A DNA stretch of 28,424 nucleotides from an uncultured Collinsella sp. (lineage in GTDB: Bacteria; Actinomycetota; Coriobacteriia; Coriobacteriales; Coriobacteriaceae): contig CABSMK010000003.1 of assembly GCA_902478825.1 (NCBI GenBank), forward strand, positions 1 to 28,424, in the 5' to 3' direction. Positions 6,901 through 15,600 of this stretch are shown piece after piece. The notes under the pieces were generated by a model. That model was given only the letters and a program-made list of their open reading frames with translations, did no database searches and was not told the DNA's origin. Position 1 is the stretch's first letter, and the number at the start of each line of letters is the position of its first letter. The translations under genes and the position numbers were made by a program.

Positions 6901-7212
6901 CACGTTTTCCAAAATGGTCTGATGCGGAATGAGGTTATAGCTTTGGAACACAAATCCGATGCGGTTGTTGCGGTAGGCATCCCAATCGCGATCGTGAAAG
7001 TCTTTGGTCGAAATACCGTCGATCAGCAGGTCGCCAGAATCGAAATGATCGAGCCCACCGATAACGTTGAGCATCGTAGTTTTACCCGACCCCGAAGGTC
7101 CCAGAATGGCCACGAACTCGTTATCGCGAAAAGCCAGGCTCACGTTATCGAGCGCCACCTGCGTAAACGACTGCGTGACGTACCTTTTGCAAATACCTTT
7201 GAGCTCCAACAT
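3958..7212 (-). CDS. MacB/FtsX-type ABC transporter, fused ATPase and permease with giant extracytoplasmic domain
   Basis: A 1084-aa fusion. Residues 1-225 are a MacB/LolD-type ATPase: Walker A GPSGSGKT 38-45, signature LSGGQ 142-146, Walker B IVLADE 162-167 and H198. One membrane helix follows at about 265-286. A very long outside domain of about 650 residues precedes three C-terminal helices (about 948-977, 1009-1033 and 1049-1067) with FtsX hallmarks LERKKEIGILRAIGAS and a terminal DPVEALRSE. The outside domain contains a DLSG-repeat stretch (DLSGIDLSGLDIDLSG) and a long Gln/Ala-rich helical segment. Such type VII mechanotransmission transporters move envelope signals or peptides rather than import nutrients; the substrate is unknown. 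I prefer the ATG at 7212 (GGGAGAGG 9 nt upstream) over the TTG at 7221. Confidence 0.9.
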   Translation of the reverse strand: MLELKGICKRYVTQSFTQVALDNVSLAFRDNEFVAILGPSGSGKTTMLNVIGGLDHFDSGDLLIDGISTKDFHDRDWDAYRNNRIGFVFQSYNLIPHQTILENVELALTLTGVGHAERRQRAREALEKVGLGEHVNKRPSQLSGGQMQRVAIARALINDPEIVLADEPTGALDSTTSVQVMDLLKDVARDRLVIMVTHNPELAYQYATRIVNLADGKITDDSDPFDVADATRREAKPTRKTSMSFVTALGLSARNLMTKKGRTAMTAFAGSIGIIGIAAILALSNGVNNYIKKVEEDTLSSYPLTISKQDYDLSSMMGGQGATDDDTSKNEGSSDDGTDGKAKGTDKIPVVTAVKDMFASVKSNDMTSFKAWLDAGGDGIDKEVNAIQYGYGVTPVVYRAGKGDEKPVRLVPNAMTEAMSGGASSEATVSMESMGTSVFNEMIDDQSLLDSQYDVVAGHWPTSADEAVMVLSSRGTVGDYTLYSIGALDIDELNDLVNSAMTADGGVETPETGTDFTYDDALSTTFKVLSPADAYRKNEETGMWTDMSGDADFMAAKVADGIDVHIVGVVRPNETANASALSPGIAYTHALTRQLMERAADSQIVQEQLAHPETDVFTGKTFDELQGEAKQGVNLGSMFSVDEAALKSAFSFDTSALSGAAGGMDLSGIDLSGLDIDLSGVGKDIDFSDIMAKAPTPDFSGIFDGLELTPEQMQQVGTLANQLFEGFLQSDQFKALSPDDLKDASKLSAAFSTYLENDDTAQQILAQLKALGGDALAERLQQAMTDYVQKQLAPYLQQAMDQVMKSISEQIASTVSSQLKAGTAELMGQMATQMSSSFANLASAMRVDASAFAHAIHFNMDAEDLSSLMMSYAKASKLTYDNNLTTLGYADEADPISVKIFPRDFEAKERVLDHIDAYNKQVKAAGHDEQAISYTDYMGIIMGSVTDIVNTISLVLIAFVSISLVVSSIMIGIITYISVLERKKEIGILRAIGASKRNVANVFNAETFIEGLIAGVFAIVVVVAVSFPVNTWAFAAKQVPNLMSLPVQDALVLIAISVLLTVVAGLLPARSASKKDPVEALRSE

Positions 7213-7364
7213 GGACGGCAACCTCTCCCACGCGGGCGCACTCGCCCACTCTCCCCCGCCGTTCGTATTCGACGCGTTTGTCCTACTCTATCCCCATTTT
7301 TGCCGGAGCCAGTGAGGAATGTAACGAACCGCGCCAAAAAACGAACGGGACGGCGCCCAAAAGA

Positions 7365-7386
7365 AGAGGTCCCGAGCGGGACCTCT
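7365..7386 (-). terminator. Intrinsic terminator of the thiol/electron-transfer operon
   Basis: AGAGGTCCC (7365-7373) and GGGACCTCT (7378-7386) form a perfect 9-bp stem with a 4-nt loop. On the minus strand it is followed by TCTTTTGGG. It sits about 80 nt after the TlpA-like stop at 7466. The rest of the gap to the ABC transporter start (7213-7364) has no gene or clear promoter that I can support. Confidence 0.75.
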
Positions 7387-7465
7387 ATATGGTGGAGCTT
7401 ATCTTGAAAGGTAGCGGACTACTTCGCACAGCGGTGCACGATCTTCGCCATGCTTTACGCGTTTT

Positions 7466-8437
7466 TTACTGCTCGCTATTCGCAATCGCCTGGTCGATAA
7501 GCTTGTCGAGCGCTGCGCGCTGCTCGGCGGAGCTGATGGCTCCCACGATTGGATCCCCTACGATGTTGCCATTCTGATCGATGACATACGTCGTCGGGAA
7601 CGAGAACAAATTTGACGTAAACTTACCGGCCTCGCTATCCGACTTGAACCAGATGTTCTTATATGTCACGCCCTTCTTGCTCAGCACGTCCTTGGCATCT
7701 GCAATCTCGCCCTTGTTGCCATCGAGCGTAAAGGAATTGACGCCCACGACCTGGCCGCCCTTCTCGGCAAGCTCCTGATTCAGTTTCTCAAGATCGCCCA
7801 GCTCGCCCACGCACGGCTTGCAAGTAGTGAACCAGAAGTTCATGACGGTGACTTTGTTCTTAGAGAACAGCTCGTCGCTGCTCACGTCGTTGCCATCCAG
7901 GTCCTTGCCCGTAAAGCTGGGGAACTTCGTCGCCTCGCTCGAAGCATTGGCACCAGCCGTCATGCCAGCGGTCGAAGCGTCGACGCTCTCGCCTGCACTC
8001 GGCGTGCTTCCACAGCCGGGGAACTCCTTCTCCAGGCTCTCGAGCTTGTCCTCGATCTCCTTGATCTGCTGTGCACCGGCCTTGAGTGTCTTAAGCTCAT
8101 CCGCCGTGAACTCATCCTTGGCGCCGTCGATGGTCTTGAGCAAGAAATCGCCGTAATTGCTGCCATCCTCAATCATTGCCGAGTCTTTATTTGCCGCATT
8201 GAATACCTTTTCCCACAGCGCGTTATCACTCGAAAAGATCTCGTTCTCCTTCTGCATGAGCTTCGCATACAGCTCGGCGGCCTCGTCGGCATTGGTCGGC
8301 TTCTGCGCAGTGAGTTCCGCGATCTTAGGATCGGAGCTCGCAGATTCGCTCACATTGCCACCGGGCGCCGAACATGCCACAAGGCACAAGGCCAATACCG
8401 GCACCATAAACAGGGCCGCAATCTTAGAAAGCTTCAT
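7466..8437 (-). CDS. TlpA/ResA-like thioredoxin-fold lipoprotein
   Basis: A 323-aa predicted lipoprotein with lipobox LVAC and lipidation at C22. Residues about 35-140 are charged and strongly helical (ADEAAELYAKLMQKENEIF and KEIEDKLESLEKEF), followed by a Ser/Ala/Gly-rich linker. Residues about 170-323 are a TlpA-type thioredoxin domain with CKPC at C206-C209 (FWFTTCKPC), a FSFPTTYVID cis-proline loop and GNIVGDPIVG. It likely reduces or exchanges disulfides outside the membrane. The start is the second ATG (8437), 7 nt after GGAGG; the ATG at 8443 is too close to that site. It lies 29 bp after the polyferredoxin gene and is the last gene of the operon. Confidence 0.9.
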   Translation of the reverse strand: MKLSKIAALFMVPVLALCLVACSAPGGNVSESASSDPKIAELTAQKPTNADEAAELYAKLMQKENEIFSSDNALWEKVFNAANKDSAMIEDGSNYGDFLLKTIDGAKDEFTADELKTLKAGAQQIKEIEDKLESLEKEFPGCGSTPSAGESVDASTAGMTAGANASSEATKFPSFTGKDLDGNDVSSDELFSKNKVTVMNFWFTTCKPCVGELGDLEKLNQELAEKGGQVVGVNSFTLDGNKGEIADAKDVLSKKGVTYKNIWFKSDSEAGKFTSNLFSFPTTYVIDQNGNIVGDPIVGAISSAEQRAALDKLIDQAIANSEQ

Positions 8438-8466
8438 AGTCATTCCTCCGTTTTGTCGAAGCTTGT

Positions 8467-9369
8467 TTACTTTTTATCGGCGGTCAAGGGGAGCTTTTCC
8501 GCCGACACATCCAGGCCATAGCGATAGCTGATGGCATCGACGGGACAGGCCCCGATGCACTTTCCGCACCGGATGCATTCGGCATGATTGGGCGCGTGGA
8601 CCACATCAACGTCCATCTGACAAACCTTTGAGCACTTGCCGCACGAGACGCATTTGCATGCATCGACCCGGATCCCCAATAGGGACACCTTATTCATGAG
8701 CGCATAGAATGCGCCGAGTGGACAAATCCATTTGCAGAAGGGGCGGTAGAACAAAACGCTCAGCACTACCACGGCAATGAGAACTGCAAGTTTCCAAGTA
8801 AAGAGATGTCCCAACGCAGATCGAATGCCGGCATTGGCAATGGCCAGCGGAATGGCACCCTCGAGCACGCCCTGCGGACAGATGTACTTACAAAAGAACG
8901 GGTCGCCCATGCCCACGTCGTTAACCACCAAGACGGGCAGCAGCACCACGGCAAACAGCAGCACGACGTACTTGATGTACGTGAGCGGCTTGAGCTTTTT
9001 CGTGGAGAACTTTTTGCCGGGAATCTTATGGAGCAGCTCCTGCAGCCAGCCAAACGGGCACAAAAACCCGCATACAAAGCGTCCCAGCAGCACGCCGAGC
9101 AAAACGAGCGTACCGGTGACGTAGTAGGAGAAGTTAAACTTAGATGAACCCACCACCGACTGGAACGACCCGATGGGGCACGCACCCGATGCCGCGGGGC
9201 ACGAATAGCAATTAAGTCCAGGTACGCAGACTGTTTTTCCCGCGCCCTGATAGATGCCGCCTTTGGCAAAGTTTGGCAGGTGAATATTGGTGACCAGCGT
9301 CGCCGCCGCCTGAATGAATCCGCGAAATCGGGCCAAAACATGCGACGCAGTGTTTTCTCTTTTATCCAA
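8467..9369 (-). CDS. NapH-like membrane polyferredoxin (4Fe-4S)
   Basis: About 300 aa. An N-terminal extracytoplasmic segment carries GLNCYSCPAASGACPIGS. Several membrane helices follow, with CxxxCP motifs of the NapH/RdxA group: CGFLCPFGW, CKYICPQGV and CKWICPLGA. The C-terminus is a two-cluster ferredoxin with CVSCGKCSKVCQMDVDV and CIRCGKCIGACPVDA. It is suited to passing electrons across or along the membrane. I place the start at TTG 9369, because the upstream small gene ends there and the start and stop overlap (TTGGATAA), suggesting translational coupling. An ATG further upstream would run through that small gene. It is middle gene of the operon with the TlpA-like lipoprotein. Confidence 0.88.
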   Translation of the reverse strand: MDKRENTASHVLARFRGFIQAAATLVTNIHLPNFAKGGIYQGAGKTVCVPGLNCYSCPAASGACPIGSFQSVVGSSKFNFSYYVTGTLVLLGVLLGRFVCGFLCPFGWLQELLHKIPGKKFSTKKLKPLTYIKYVVLLFAVVLLPVLVVNDVGMGDPFFCKYICPQGVLEGAIPLAIANAGIRSALGHLFTWKLAVLIAVVVLSVLFYRPFCKWICPLGAFYALMNKVSLLGIRVDACKCVSCGKCSKVCQMDVDVVHAPNHAECIRCGKCIGACPVDAISYRYGLDVSAEKLPLTADKK

Positions 9370-9508
9370 TTCCGATACACTCCAAGCACAGCCTAATCGC
9401 TTTGGCCAGCACGGCATCCGCCTCGCCACGCATAACACCAAAGCACACCATGGCAATTCCGACGATCAACAAAGCGACCTGTACCACGGGTTTTACCGCT
9501 TTGAACAA
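9362..9508 (-). CDS. Small CD1871A-type CXXC membrane protein
   Basis: A 48-aa protein. After a short basic N-terminus (MFKAVKPVVQ) comes one hydrophobic helix (VALLIVGIAMVCFGVM), then RGEADAVLAKAIRLCLECIGIG. The end, with CLEC, matches what I know of the CD1871A family of CXXC-motif peptides, which sit beside TlpA-like and ferredoxin genes in Clostridia. The TTG start at 9508 has AAGGAG eight bases upstream; a GTG three codons earlier overlaps that site. The stop overlaps the polyferredoxin start by 8 bp. The terminal cysteine pair next to a membrane helix suggests a thiol relay between the polyferredoxin and the TlpA-like lipoprotein (inference). Confidence 0.8.
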   Translation of the reverse strand: MFKAVKPVVQVALLIVGIAMVCFGVMRGEADAVLAKAIRLCLECIGIG

Positions 9509-9598
9509 CCCAACCACTCCTTTCGTTACGCGACCATTGGACCATATCGACTATAAAATCCGTGTTAAGCGCGATTTGGAATGTGCAAGGAGACTGTT
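9509..9598. promoter_or_regulatory. Divergent promoter region between redox operon and two-component system
   Basis: This 90-bp AT-richer gap must hold promoters for both directions. On the minus strand TTAACA and TATGGT are 16 bp apart near 9575-9548. On the plus strand a TATAAA at 9552-9557 is a possible -10 without a good -35. The response regulator has a strong ribosome site AAGGAG (9587-9592) six bases before ATG 9599. Box assignments are tentative. Confidence 0.35.
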
Positions 9599-10273
9599 AT
9601 GCGTATTTTGATCGTCGAAGACGAGCGAGCACTGTGCGATGCAATCGCGCGCAGCTTGCGAAACTTGGCGTACAGCGTCGACTGCTGCCACGACGGACAG
9701 GAGGCGCTCGACCTGCTGAACGTCGAAGTCTTTGACCTCGTGGTACTCGACCTCAACCTTCCCCGTATCGATGGCATGACCGTGCTCAGGGAACTTAGGA
9801 AAACCGATTGCGAGACTAAGGTACTGATTCTGTCCGCGCGTGGCGAAGTATCCGATAAAGTCGCCGGACTCGATGCCGGCGCCAACGATTACCTTACCAA
9901 GCCGTTTCATCTGGACGAACTTGCGGCAAGGATCCGCAGCCTTACCCTCAGGCGCTTCGCACAAAGCGACATAGTATTAGCCTGCGGAAAGCTCAGCTTT
10001 GACACCAAGGCGCGCATCGCTTCCGTGGACAGTGAGGCTCTATCTCTTACACGCAAGGAAACGGGAATCTTGGAATACCTGATGCTTAATCAGGGGCGAC
10101 CGGTAAGCCAAGAGGAGCTTATCGAGCACGTTTGGGATAGCAGCGTGAACAGCTTTAGCAACGCAACCCGCGTTCACATCTCGTCACTCCGCAAAAAGCT
10201 ACGCAGCGCTTTGGGATACGACCCGATTCGCAATCGGATTGGAGAGGGCTACGTTATGGAGGATAGCGAATGA
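9599..10273 (+). CDS. OmpR-family response regulator
   Basis: A 224-aa two-domain regulator. The receiver has acidic pocket E8/D9, phospho-acceptor D51 (VVLDLNLP), switch S79 and K101 (YLTKPF). The C-terminal winged helix includes LTRKETGILEYLMLNQGRPVS and ends RIGEGYVME. Phosphorylation by the partner kinase would control DNA binding. The start is fixed by AAGGAG six bases upstream. It overlaps the kinase gene by 4 bp (ATGA). The divergent redox operon starts only 90 bp away and is the best positional candidate for its regulon, but no binding-site repeat is obvious. Confidence 0.93.
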   Translation: MRILIVEDERALCDAIARSLRNLAYSVDCCHDGQEALDLLNVEVFDLVVLDLNLPRIDGMTVLRELRKTDCETKVLILSARGEVSDKVAGLDAGANDYLTKPFHLDELAARIRSLTLRRFAQSDIVLACGKLSFDTKARIASVDSEALSLTRKETGILEYLMLNQGRPVSQEELIEHVWDSSVNSFSNATRVHISSLRKKLRSALGYDPIRNRIGEGYVMEDSE

Positions 10274-11421
10274 AAAGGCTTTCGCTGCAATGGCGCATAA
10301 CGATTATGACGGCACTGCTGACGTGTGCGGCATGCGTGCTGACGAACTGTCTGGTCGGCTATACGGGCATGCGCTACATGGATGATATCGGCAGCGACAT
10401 CTCGGCCCTTAGCGCAGCCGGCGTAGATGCACCTCAGGCGTTTGACCCCACGAAGGAGAGCCTCGATGACGAGGTCACGATCGTCGTAAACGACGCACAG
10501 GAGTCTTTTGGCACGACAGCCTGGTACATCACGGCTGGAGTCACACTCCTTGGCGGCGCGCTGGCATACTTTGTGAGCGGTCGTGCACTCAAACCGCTAC
10601 GGGCTTTTGCGGCCCAGGTCGAGCGTGTGCAGCCTGACAACCTAAGCGAAATCAGGCTCAGTGAAGATGTGCCCATCGAGCTACAACGATGCAGCGCCTC
10701 TTTCAACGACATGATCGCCCGTCTTGGCGAAGGGTTCTCTGCACAGCGTCAGTTTACCGGCAACGCCGCACACGAGCTGCGCACCCCGCTCGCCCTTATG
10801 CAAGCACAGATTGAACTATTCATCTCCGAGCACTCCGGTTTGCAACCCGAAACTGCCGAGCTACTCGGCCTGCTACAAGAACAAACCGAGCGCATGTCTC
10901 GAATGGCCAAGGTATTGCTCGAGATGAGTGAGCTCCGCAGCGTTCCTTGCGAGGACGATGTGGAACTTGGCCCCTTGTCCGAAGAGGTCCTCACCGACCT
11001 TGCGCCACTTGCCGAAAAAAGGGGCATAGCCCTCAATTGTGCTGGAGACGCTCTAGTAATCGGGAGCGACACGCTCCTCTATCGGCTGGTGTTTAACCTG
11101 GCCGAAAACGCTATCCGCTATAGCCGCACCGACTCGAGCGTTACCGTCTCCATCTGCGACAACGACAGCCACGTGTTCCTGCGAGTCGAGGACCAGGGCC
11201 CGGGAATACCCAAGCAGTACCGTGAGAGCATCTTCCAACCGTTCTTTCGTCTAGACAAATCCCGCAGCAGGGCATACGGCGGCGCAGGACTCGGACTAGC
11301 GCTCGTTTGGGAGATTGCAGCTCTTCACGGTGGCACAGTAGAGGTCGAAACAAGTTCCGAGAACGGGACCACCATGCTCGTAAGCCTTCCAAAACGATCC
11401 GCAGCGTCAACCGAGCAGTAA
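10270..11421 (+). CDS. Sensor histidine kinase
   Basis: A 383-aa membrane kinase. Helix one is at about 10-30, a short outside loop of about 55 residues follows, and helix two is at about 84-103. Next come a HAMP-like linker, the phospho-acceptor H168 in an H box (NAAHELRTPLALM) and a HATPase domain with N280 (NLAENAIRYS), DQGPGI 308-313 and GGAGLGLAL 337-345. The small sensor loop suggests that it senses through or near the membrane rather than by a large ligand domain. It is co-transcribed with the preceding response regulator (4-bp overlap). The signal is unknown. Confidence 0.93.
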   Translation: MKRLSLQWRITIMTALLTCAACVLTNCLVGYTGMRYMDDIGSDISALSAAGVDAPQAFDPTKESLDDEVTIVVNDAQESFGTTAWYITAGVTLLGGALAYFVSGRALKPLRAFAAQVERVQPDNLSEIRLSEDVPIELQRCSASFNDMIARLGEGFSAQRQFTGNAAHELRTPLALMQAQIELFISEHSGLQPETAELLGLLQEQTERMSRMAKVLLEMSELRSVPCEDDVELGPLSEEVLTDLAPLAEKRGIALNCAGDALVIGSDTLLYRLVFNLAENAIRYSRTDSSVTVSICDNDSHVFLRVEDQGPGIPKQYRESIFQPFFRLDKSRSRAYGGAGLGLALVWEIAALHGGTVEVETSSENGTTMLVSLPKRSAASTEQ

Positions 11422-11489
11422 AACGAAAGGGGTCCCGAGCAACAGGAGTACAATTGCTGCTATTGTTGCCAGCTGTTGGGAGATGGAAG

Positions 11490-12494
11490 ATGGACTGCGA
11501 TGGCTACCCATGCGTTCCCATGCCGTTGATGTGCACTGCCTTTGTGCCGGGGCAGATTGACGCTGCGGTTGCAGGCATTTCCGACCCCGATTCACGCACC
11601 ATCGCCACGGCAGAAGCGCTGTACTTTCGCGGACAGGCCGCCCTCGCTGCCAAGACGGCGCGCCCCTATCTTGACGCCACCGATTCTGCACTGCGCTATT
11701 CCGCATGCTTTATCTGCGGATACGCCAGCCTGTCGCTCAACCGTATCGCCGACGCCCGCCGTTGTCTTGCGGGCATCCTCGATACGCCAACTGACGAGGA
11801 ATCACCCGCCGTCCACGCCACGCATATCCTGTTCGCCTCGGCTGCAAGCGTCCTGCTGCACTTGTCTTCCCCGTATTCTGCCGAAGAGTTTTATCCGCTT
11901 GCGGCGCATCTGCCCGAAGGCCTGCGCCTGTTCGCCAGCTACGTGATGGCGCATGCCCTGTACCTGCGCGGCGAATATGGCCGCAGTCTGGGCATGGCGG
12001 AAAACGCCCTGATCATGAAACAGGGGAGCTATCCGATCTCGGAACTGTTCCTGCACCTGGCAGCTTCCATGGCATGCATGAGTCTCAAAGACGTCGACGC
12101 CGCAAAAACGCACTTCGGAGCCGCTTGGAACATTGCGCGCCCCGACGGCCTTATCGAGCTCATTGGCGAGCACCACGGCCTTTTGCAGGGGCTCATCGAG
12201 GCATGCCTAAAATCGCAATACCCTGACGATTTCGCACGTATCATCGAGATTACGTATCGATTCAGCTACGGCTGGCGGCGCATCCACAACCCCGATTCGG
12301 GCGAGGACGTGGCTGACGACCTGACGACCACAGAGTTCACCATGGCCATGCTCGCCTGCCGCGGATGGACCAACGCCGAAATCGCTCGTCATATGGGAGT
12401 ATCGCCGGGCACTGTCAAAAACCGCCTATCCAGTGTGTATGCAAAGCTTGGCATCGGCACGCGCACCGAACTGGTCGCGCATATGTTGCGTTAG
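11490..12494 (+). CDS. LuxR-family transcriptional regulator with helical repeat-like N-terminus
   Basis: A 334-aa protein. The last 65 residues are a LuxR/GerE helix-turn-helix (ACRGWTNAEIARHMGVSPG, then KNRLSSVYAKLGIGTRTEL). The rest is Ala/Leu-rich paired helices of TPR-like character (ALYFRGQAALAAKTARPYLD, MAHALYLRGEYGRSLGMAENAL) with many cysteines. There is no receiver and no recognisable autoinducer domain. The ATG at 11490 has GGGAG seven bases upstream. It lies 68 bp after the histidine kinase and 156 bp before the giant surface protein gene, so it probably regulates that gene, itself, or both. Target and stimulus are unknown. Confidence 0.85.
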   Translation: MDCDGYPCVPMPLMCTAFVPGQIDAAVAGISDPDSRTIATAEALYFRGQAALAAKTARPYLDATDSALRYSACFICGYASLSLNRIADARRCLAGILDTPTDEESPAVHATHILFASAASVLLHLSSPYSAEEFYPLAAHLPEGLRLFASYVMAHALYLRGEYGRSLGMAENALIMKQGSYPISELFLHLAASMACMSLKDVDAAKTHFGAAWNIARPDGLIELIGEHHGLLQGLIEACLKSQYPDDFARIIEITYRFSYGWRRIHNPDSGEDVADDLTTTEFTMAMLACRGWTNAEIARHMGVSPGTVKNRLSSVYAKLGIGTRTELVAHMLR

Positions 12495-12550
12495 CGACCG
12501 GGCTGCCTAGCGCAGCATGCGCGCTCCGGAGCCCCGGCGCTTCGCTCGCT

Positions 12551-12620
12551 CAAATTGGACATTTTGGCCCTCGGACGGCACTACCGTGGCAGGATGCCTT
12601 CTCGCAAAATTGGATTATTT
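12551..12620 (+). promoter_or_regulatory. Leader of surface-protein gene with paired AAATTGGA direct repeats
   Basis: CAAATTGGACATTTT (12551-12565) is echoed by AAAATTGGATTATTT (12606-12620), 55 bp apart, in the 156-bp gap after the LuxR gene. A 10-bp palindrome GCTCCGGAGC lies at 12523-12532. These are candidate regulator sites; no confident -35/-10 pair is visible. The downstream gene has GGGAG (12640-12644) six bases before ATG 12651. Confidence 0.3.
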
Positions 12621-12650
12621 CCACCGATACCTGCGGGATGGGAGCCAAAG

Positions 12651-15600
12651 ATGCTTGATCGCCGTTCGTTACTTGTTGCCGGAGCGTCCTCGCTGGCGAG
12701 CATTATGTTGCCGCGCGTGCCGGGAAGCGCAAACGCCTTCATATTGCCGATCGCGCCCACCGAAGCCTATGCCGACGAAAAAGACCCCTTCAGGGTGCTC
12801 GTTCTCTCGCGCACCATGTTTGGTGTGGTCGTGGTCGACGTCGCCAACAAGAATACGCCCATCACGGGTGCCCAGGTCACGCTCACATCGCGCTATGCCG
12901 CAGGCAAGCAGCTCACCGCCACTACCGATGAAGAAGGCACGGCCATCTTTGAGGTCGCGCCGCTTTCGGAAGGCTACGTGGACGAGGCAACGCTTCTCGA
13001 CGCGTACGACTTTAACGGCGGCATCTCCATTAGCATGGCGGGCTACCGTGATGTCGAGATTCCCCTTGCGCGTATCCAGGGCGGCACCGCCATAACCGCG
13101 CCCACGCGTCCGCTTTCCGACGGCGAGCCGTACTTCCGCCAGCTCACATTCGACGAATGGGACATCCAGTACGCTGAAGCCACGTTCATGGCATTGCCGA
13201 AGGACGACACGGCAAACGGGCAGCCCGATACGCACTCCTTTACCGTGCAGGCACATCTGCCACAGGGTGGACAGGCAACGCTGTGCATCAACAAGGTATT
13301 GCCCGCCACGGGCAGCTCAGCCGAAACCGTCACACAGATCGGCCAGATCAAGGCCAGTGCATCGGGTGCGAATAATCTGGCAACGTTCACACTCGAAGAC
13401 AAGCTCCTCGATGCGGCATCGGGCCTTCTGGAAGAAGGGTGCAAGCTGCGCTTTGTCCTCGACTATCAGGGCAAAACCTACACGCTCTCCTCCCCCATGG
13501 CCGTTGTCACCGCGCCGGCCGCAAAGGCGGAATCAGGCTCGACCACCATCATTCCCACCACCATGGACCAGGAGATCACTCCGTTTGATTTCCCCGCATC
13601 GTTTCCCGGCATCGGTGGTAATAAGTTCACGTGTTGGATGCCCACATTTCCAATCCTCTTCGATTTCTCGTTTGCTGGATACGTGCTGTTTGGCGGAGGA
13701 TACAAACCAGCCAGCTATATGAACGATTCGGGCAACCCTGATCCGGAATACTGGAAGAAATCGCCGCGCGAGTCGGGCGCCAAGCAGGCAAACCGCTACC
13801 TCGACGAGATGGAGGGGAAGTGGAATCAGTACAAGAGTATGAGTGCCGGTTCGGGCACCGATCCAAGAAACACCAAGCTCCTTCGCCACCATTGCACGCC
13901 GCTGTTCACGATGGATATCGCCACACAGCTGTACGGCTCGCTCGCCTACGATTGGGTGGGCAAAACCTGGGGTAACAACAACGACCCCGCATACGGCAAT
14001 ATTAAGGCCCTCTTCCAGGTAAGAACCGACCTCAATTGGACCGAGCAGTTTACCCTAGGACCGGTGCCATTTTTCCTAAACGTCAACCCCTGGGTGCTGG
14101 CAAAACTGGCGCTCGCCGTGGGTGCCCACACGCACGGCAGCGGCGCGGCGTTTTTTAAAAACATTTCGCTCGACTATTCAAACACGTCGGGCTCGTTCAC
14201 CATCCAGATCGGGCTTGCCGTCACCTTTGGCGCCGGCGTTGCAGGCGTCGCTTCGTCTGCCGTGCGCGGCGCCGCATCCCTCACGCTGTTCATTGGGTAC
14301 GAGAAGGCAGATGGACACCAGCTTCCGCGACTGCGCGTAGGTGCAGACGTCGATGTCGATGTGATACTCCAGTTCGTAATGTTCAAGTGGACCACCAAGG
14401 CTTGGTCGGGGTCGTGGCCCACACTCATCGATTCGTGGAATATGTCGGTGGACAACGGCGACCAGTATGTACTCCAGCGCTCTGAGCTGGCCTTGGGTGG
14501 AGATACGCCTTATACGCTGGATGTCTGCTTCGGCTCGGCCGGCAACATCGAGGCGGGCGGCGTGCCGCAATTTATCGCATCGGCCACCATCGTCACCAAC
14601 GCCGAACTGCTCGCACGCGCCGAGGTTAAGGCCACTGCCGTAAACGCCGCGCCTGTCGTGCGCGATTGGGATCAAGCGGTCACGCGCATTGAGCTCGAGG
14701 CGGATGCAGAAAGCGACGACACGGGACAGATCGAGCATTTCGTCCACGCACTGATAGAGAACGACGAAAACACCGCGCCGATGTATGAGTACACCTATAT
14801 CGGGCAGGCGACGAACGCCGTTGCGGACCCCAACGCCAATTCTGCCGGCGTGTCGGAGGACGAGCGTGGCGGCATAAAACCCTCGAGCGACAACGTGCTG
14901 TTTTCCGGCGTGCTCAGCGAAGCCCACATGAAGCTAACGATGATTGCCGGCGTGGAGTGCCTATTCCGCATCGCCTCGGTGCGCTACGGCAAGAATGGTC
15001 GCTCGCGCCTGGTGGTGCATACAAAGACGAACGGCACGTGGTCCGCTCCCACACCCGTGGACTTCCCCCTTGGGTTTGGCGAGGGCGACGTGGAGCGCGA
15101 CGGCATATACGATTACGACTTCGACGTGGTGGAATATACGGACGGGAGGGGAAACCAGGACGCTTACGTGCTGCTGGTCTCGGGCGAGCGCCCCGACGGC
15201 GACAACACCCTTTTCGATACGGCGAGCACAGCCGGCATACCGTCCGTTGTGCGCCTGCGCATAAGCAACGACGGAGTTCGCGTGATATCGCACACGTCGT
15301 GGCGCAGCATCTCGCGCGGCCGCCTTCAGGAGGATGGCTACCATTGCCTGCAGTGCCCACGCATCACGGTGGGCAAGACGCTGGTCGACGGACGTCTGTC
15401 GGGCGCCTACCTCCACCGCCACGGAGCCACCGCAGAAAAGACGCTCGGTAGCGAGGCCGAGGTTGCGCTGGAATGCTTTACCCTGTGGTCGGATGATTTG
15501 GGCGACAGTCTCACGTTCCGTCAGGTCCTCCGCTTTCCGCAAGCACCGTCGAGTATCGAGCTGGGCGAGCCCGAGAATATCAACGGCAAAATGGTGGTGC

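Noticed and set aside
11307..11489. An extended N-terminus for the LuxR-type protein
   Set aside because: It would overlap the kinase gene by over 110 bp with basic low-quality residues; ATG 11490 has a good ribosome site.
12555..12650. An extended N-terminus for the surface protein
   Set aside because: It would bury the signal sequence; ATG 12651 has GGGAG at ideal distance and starts with the RR motif.
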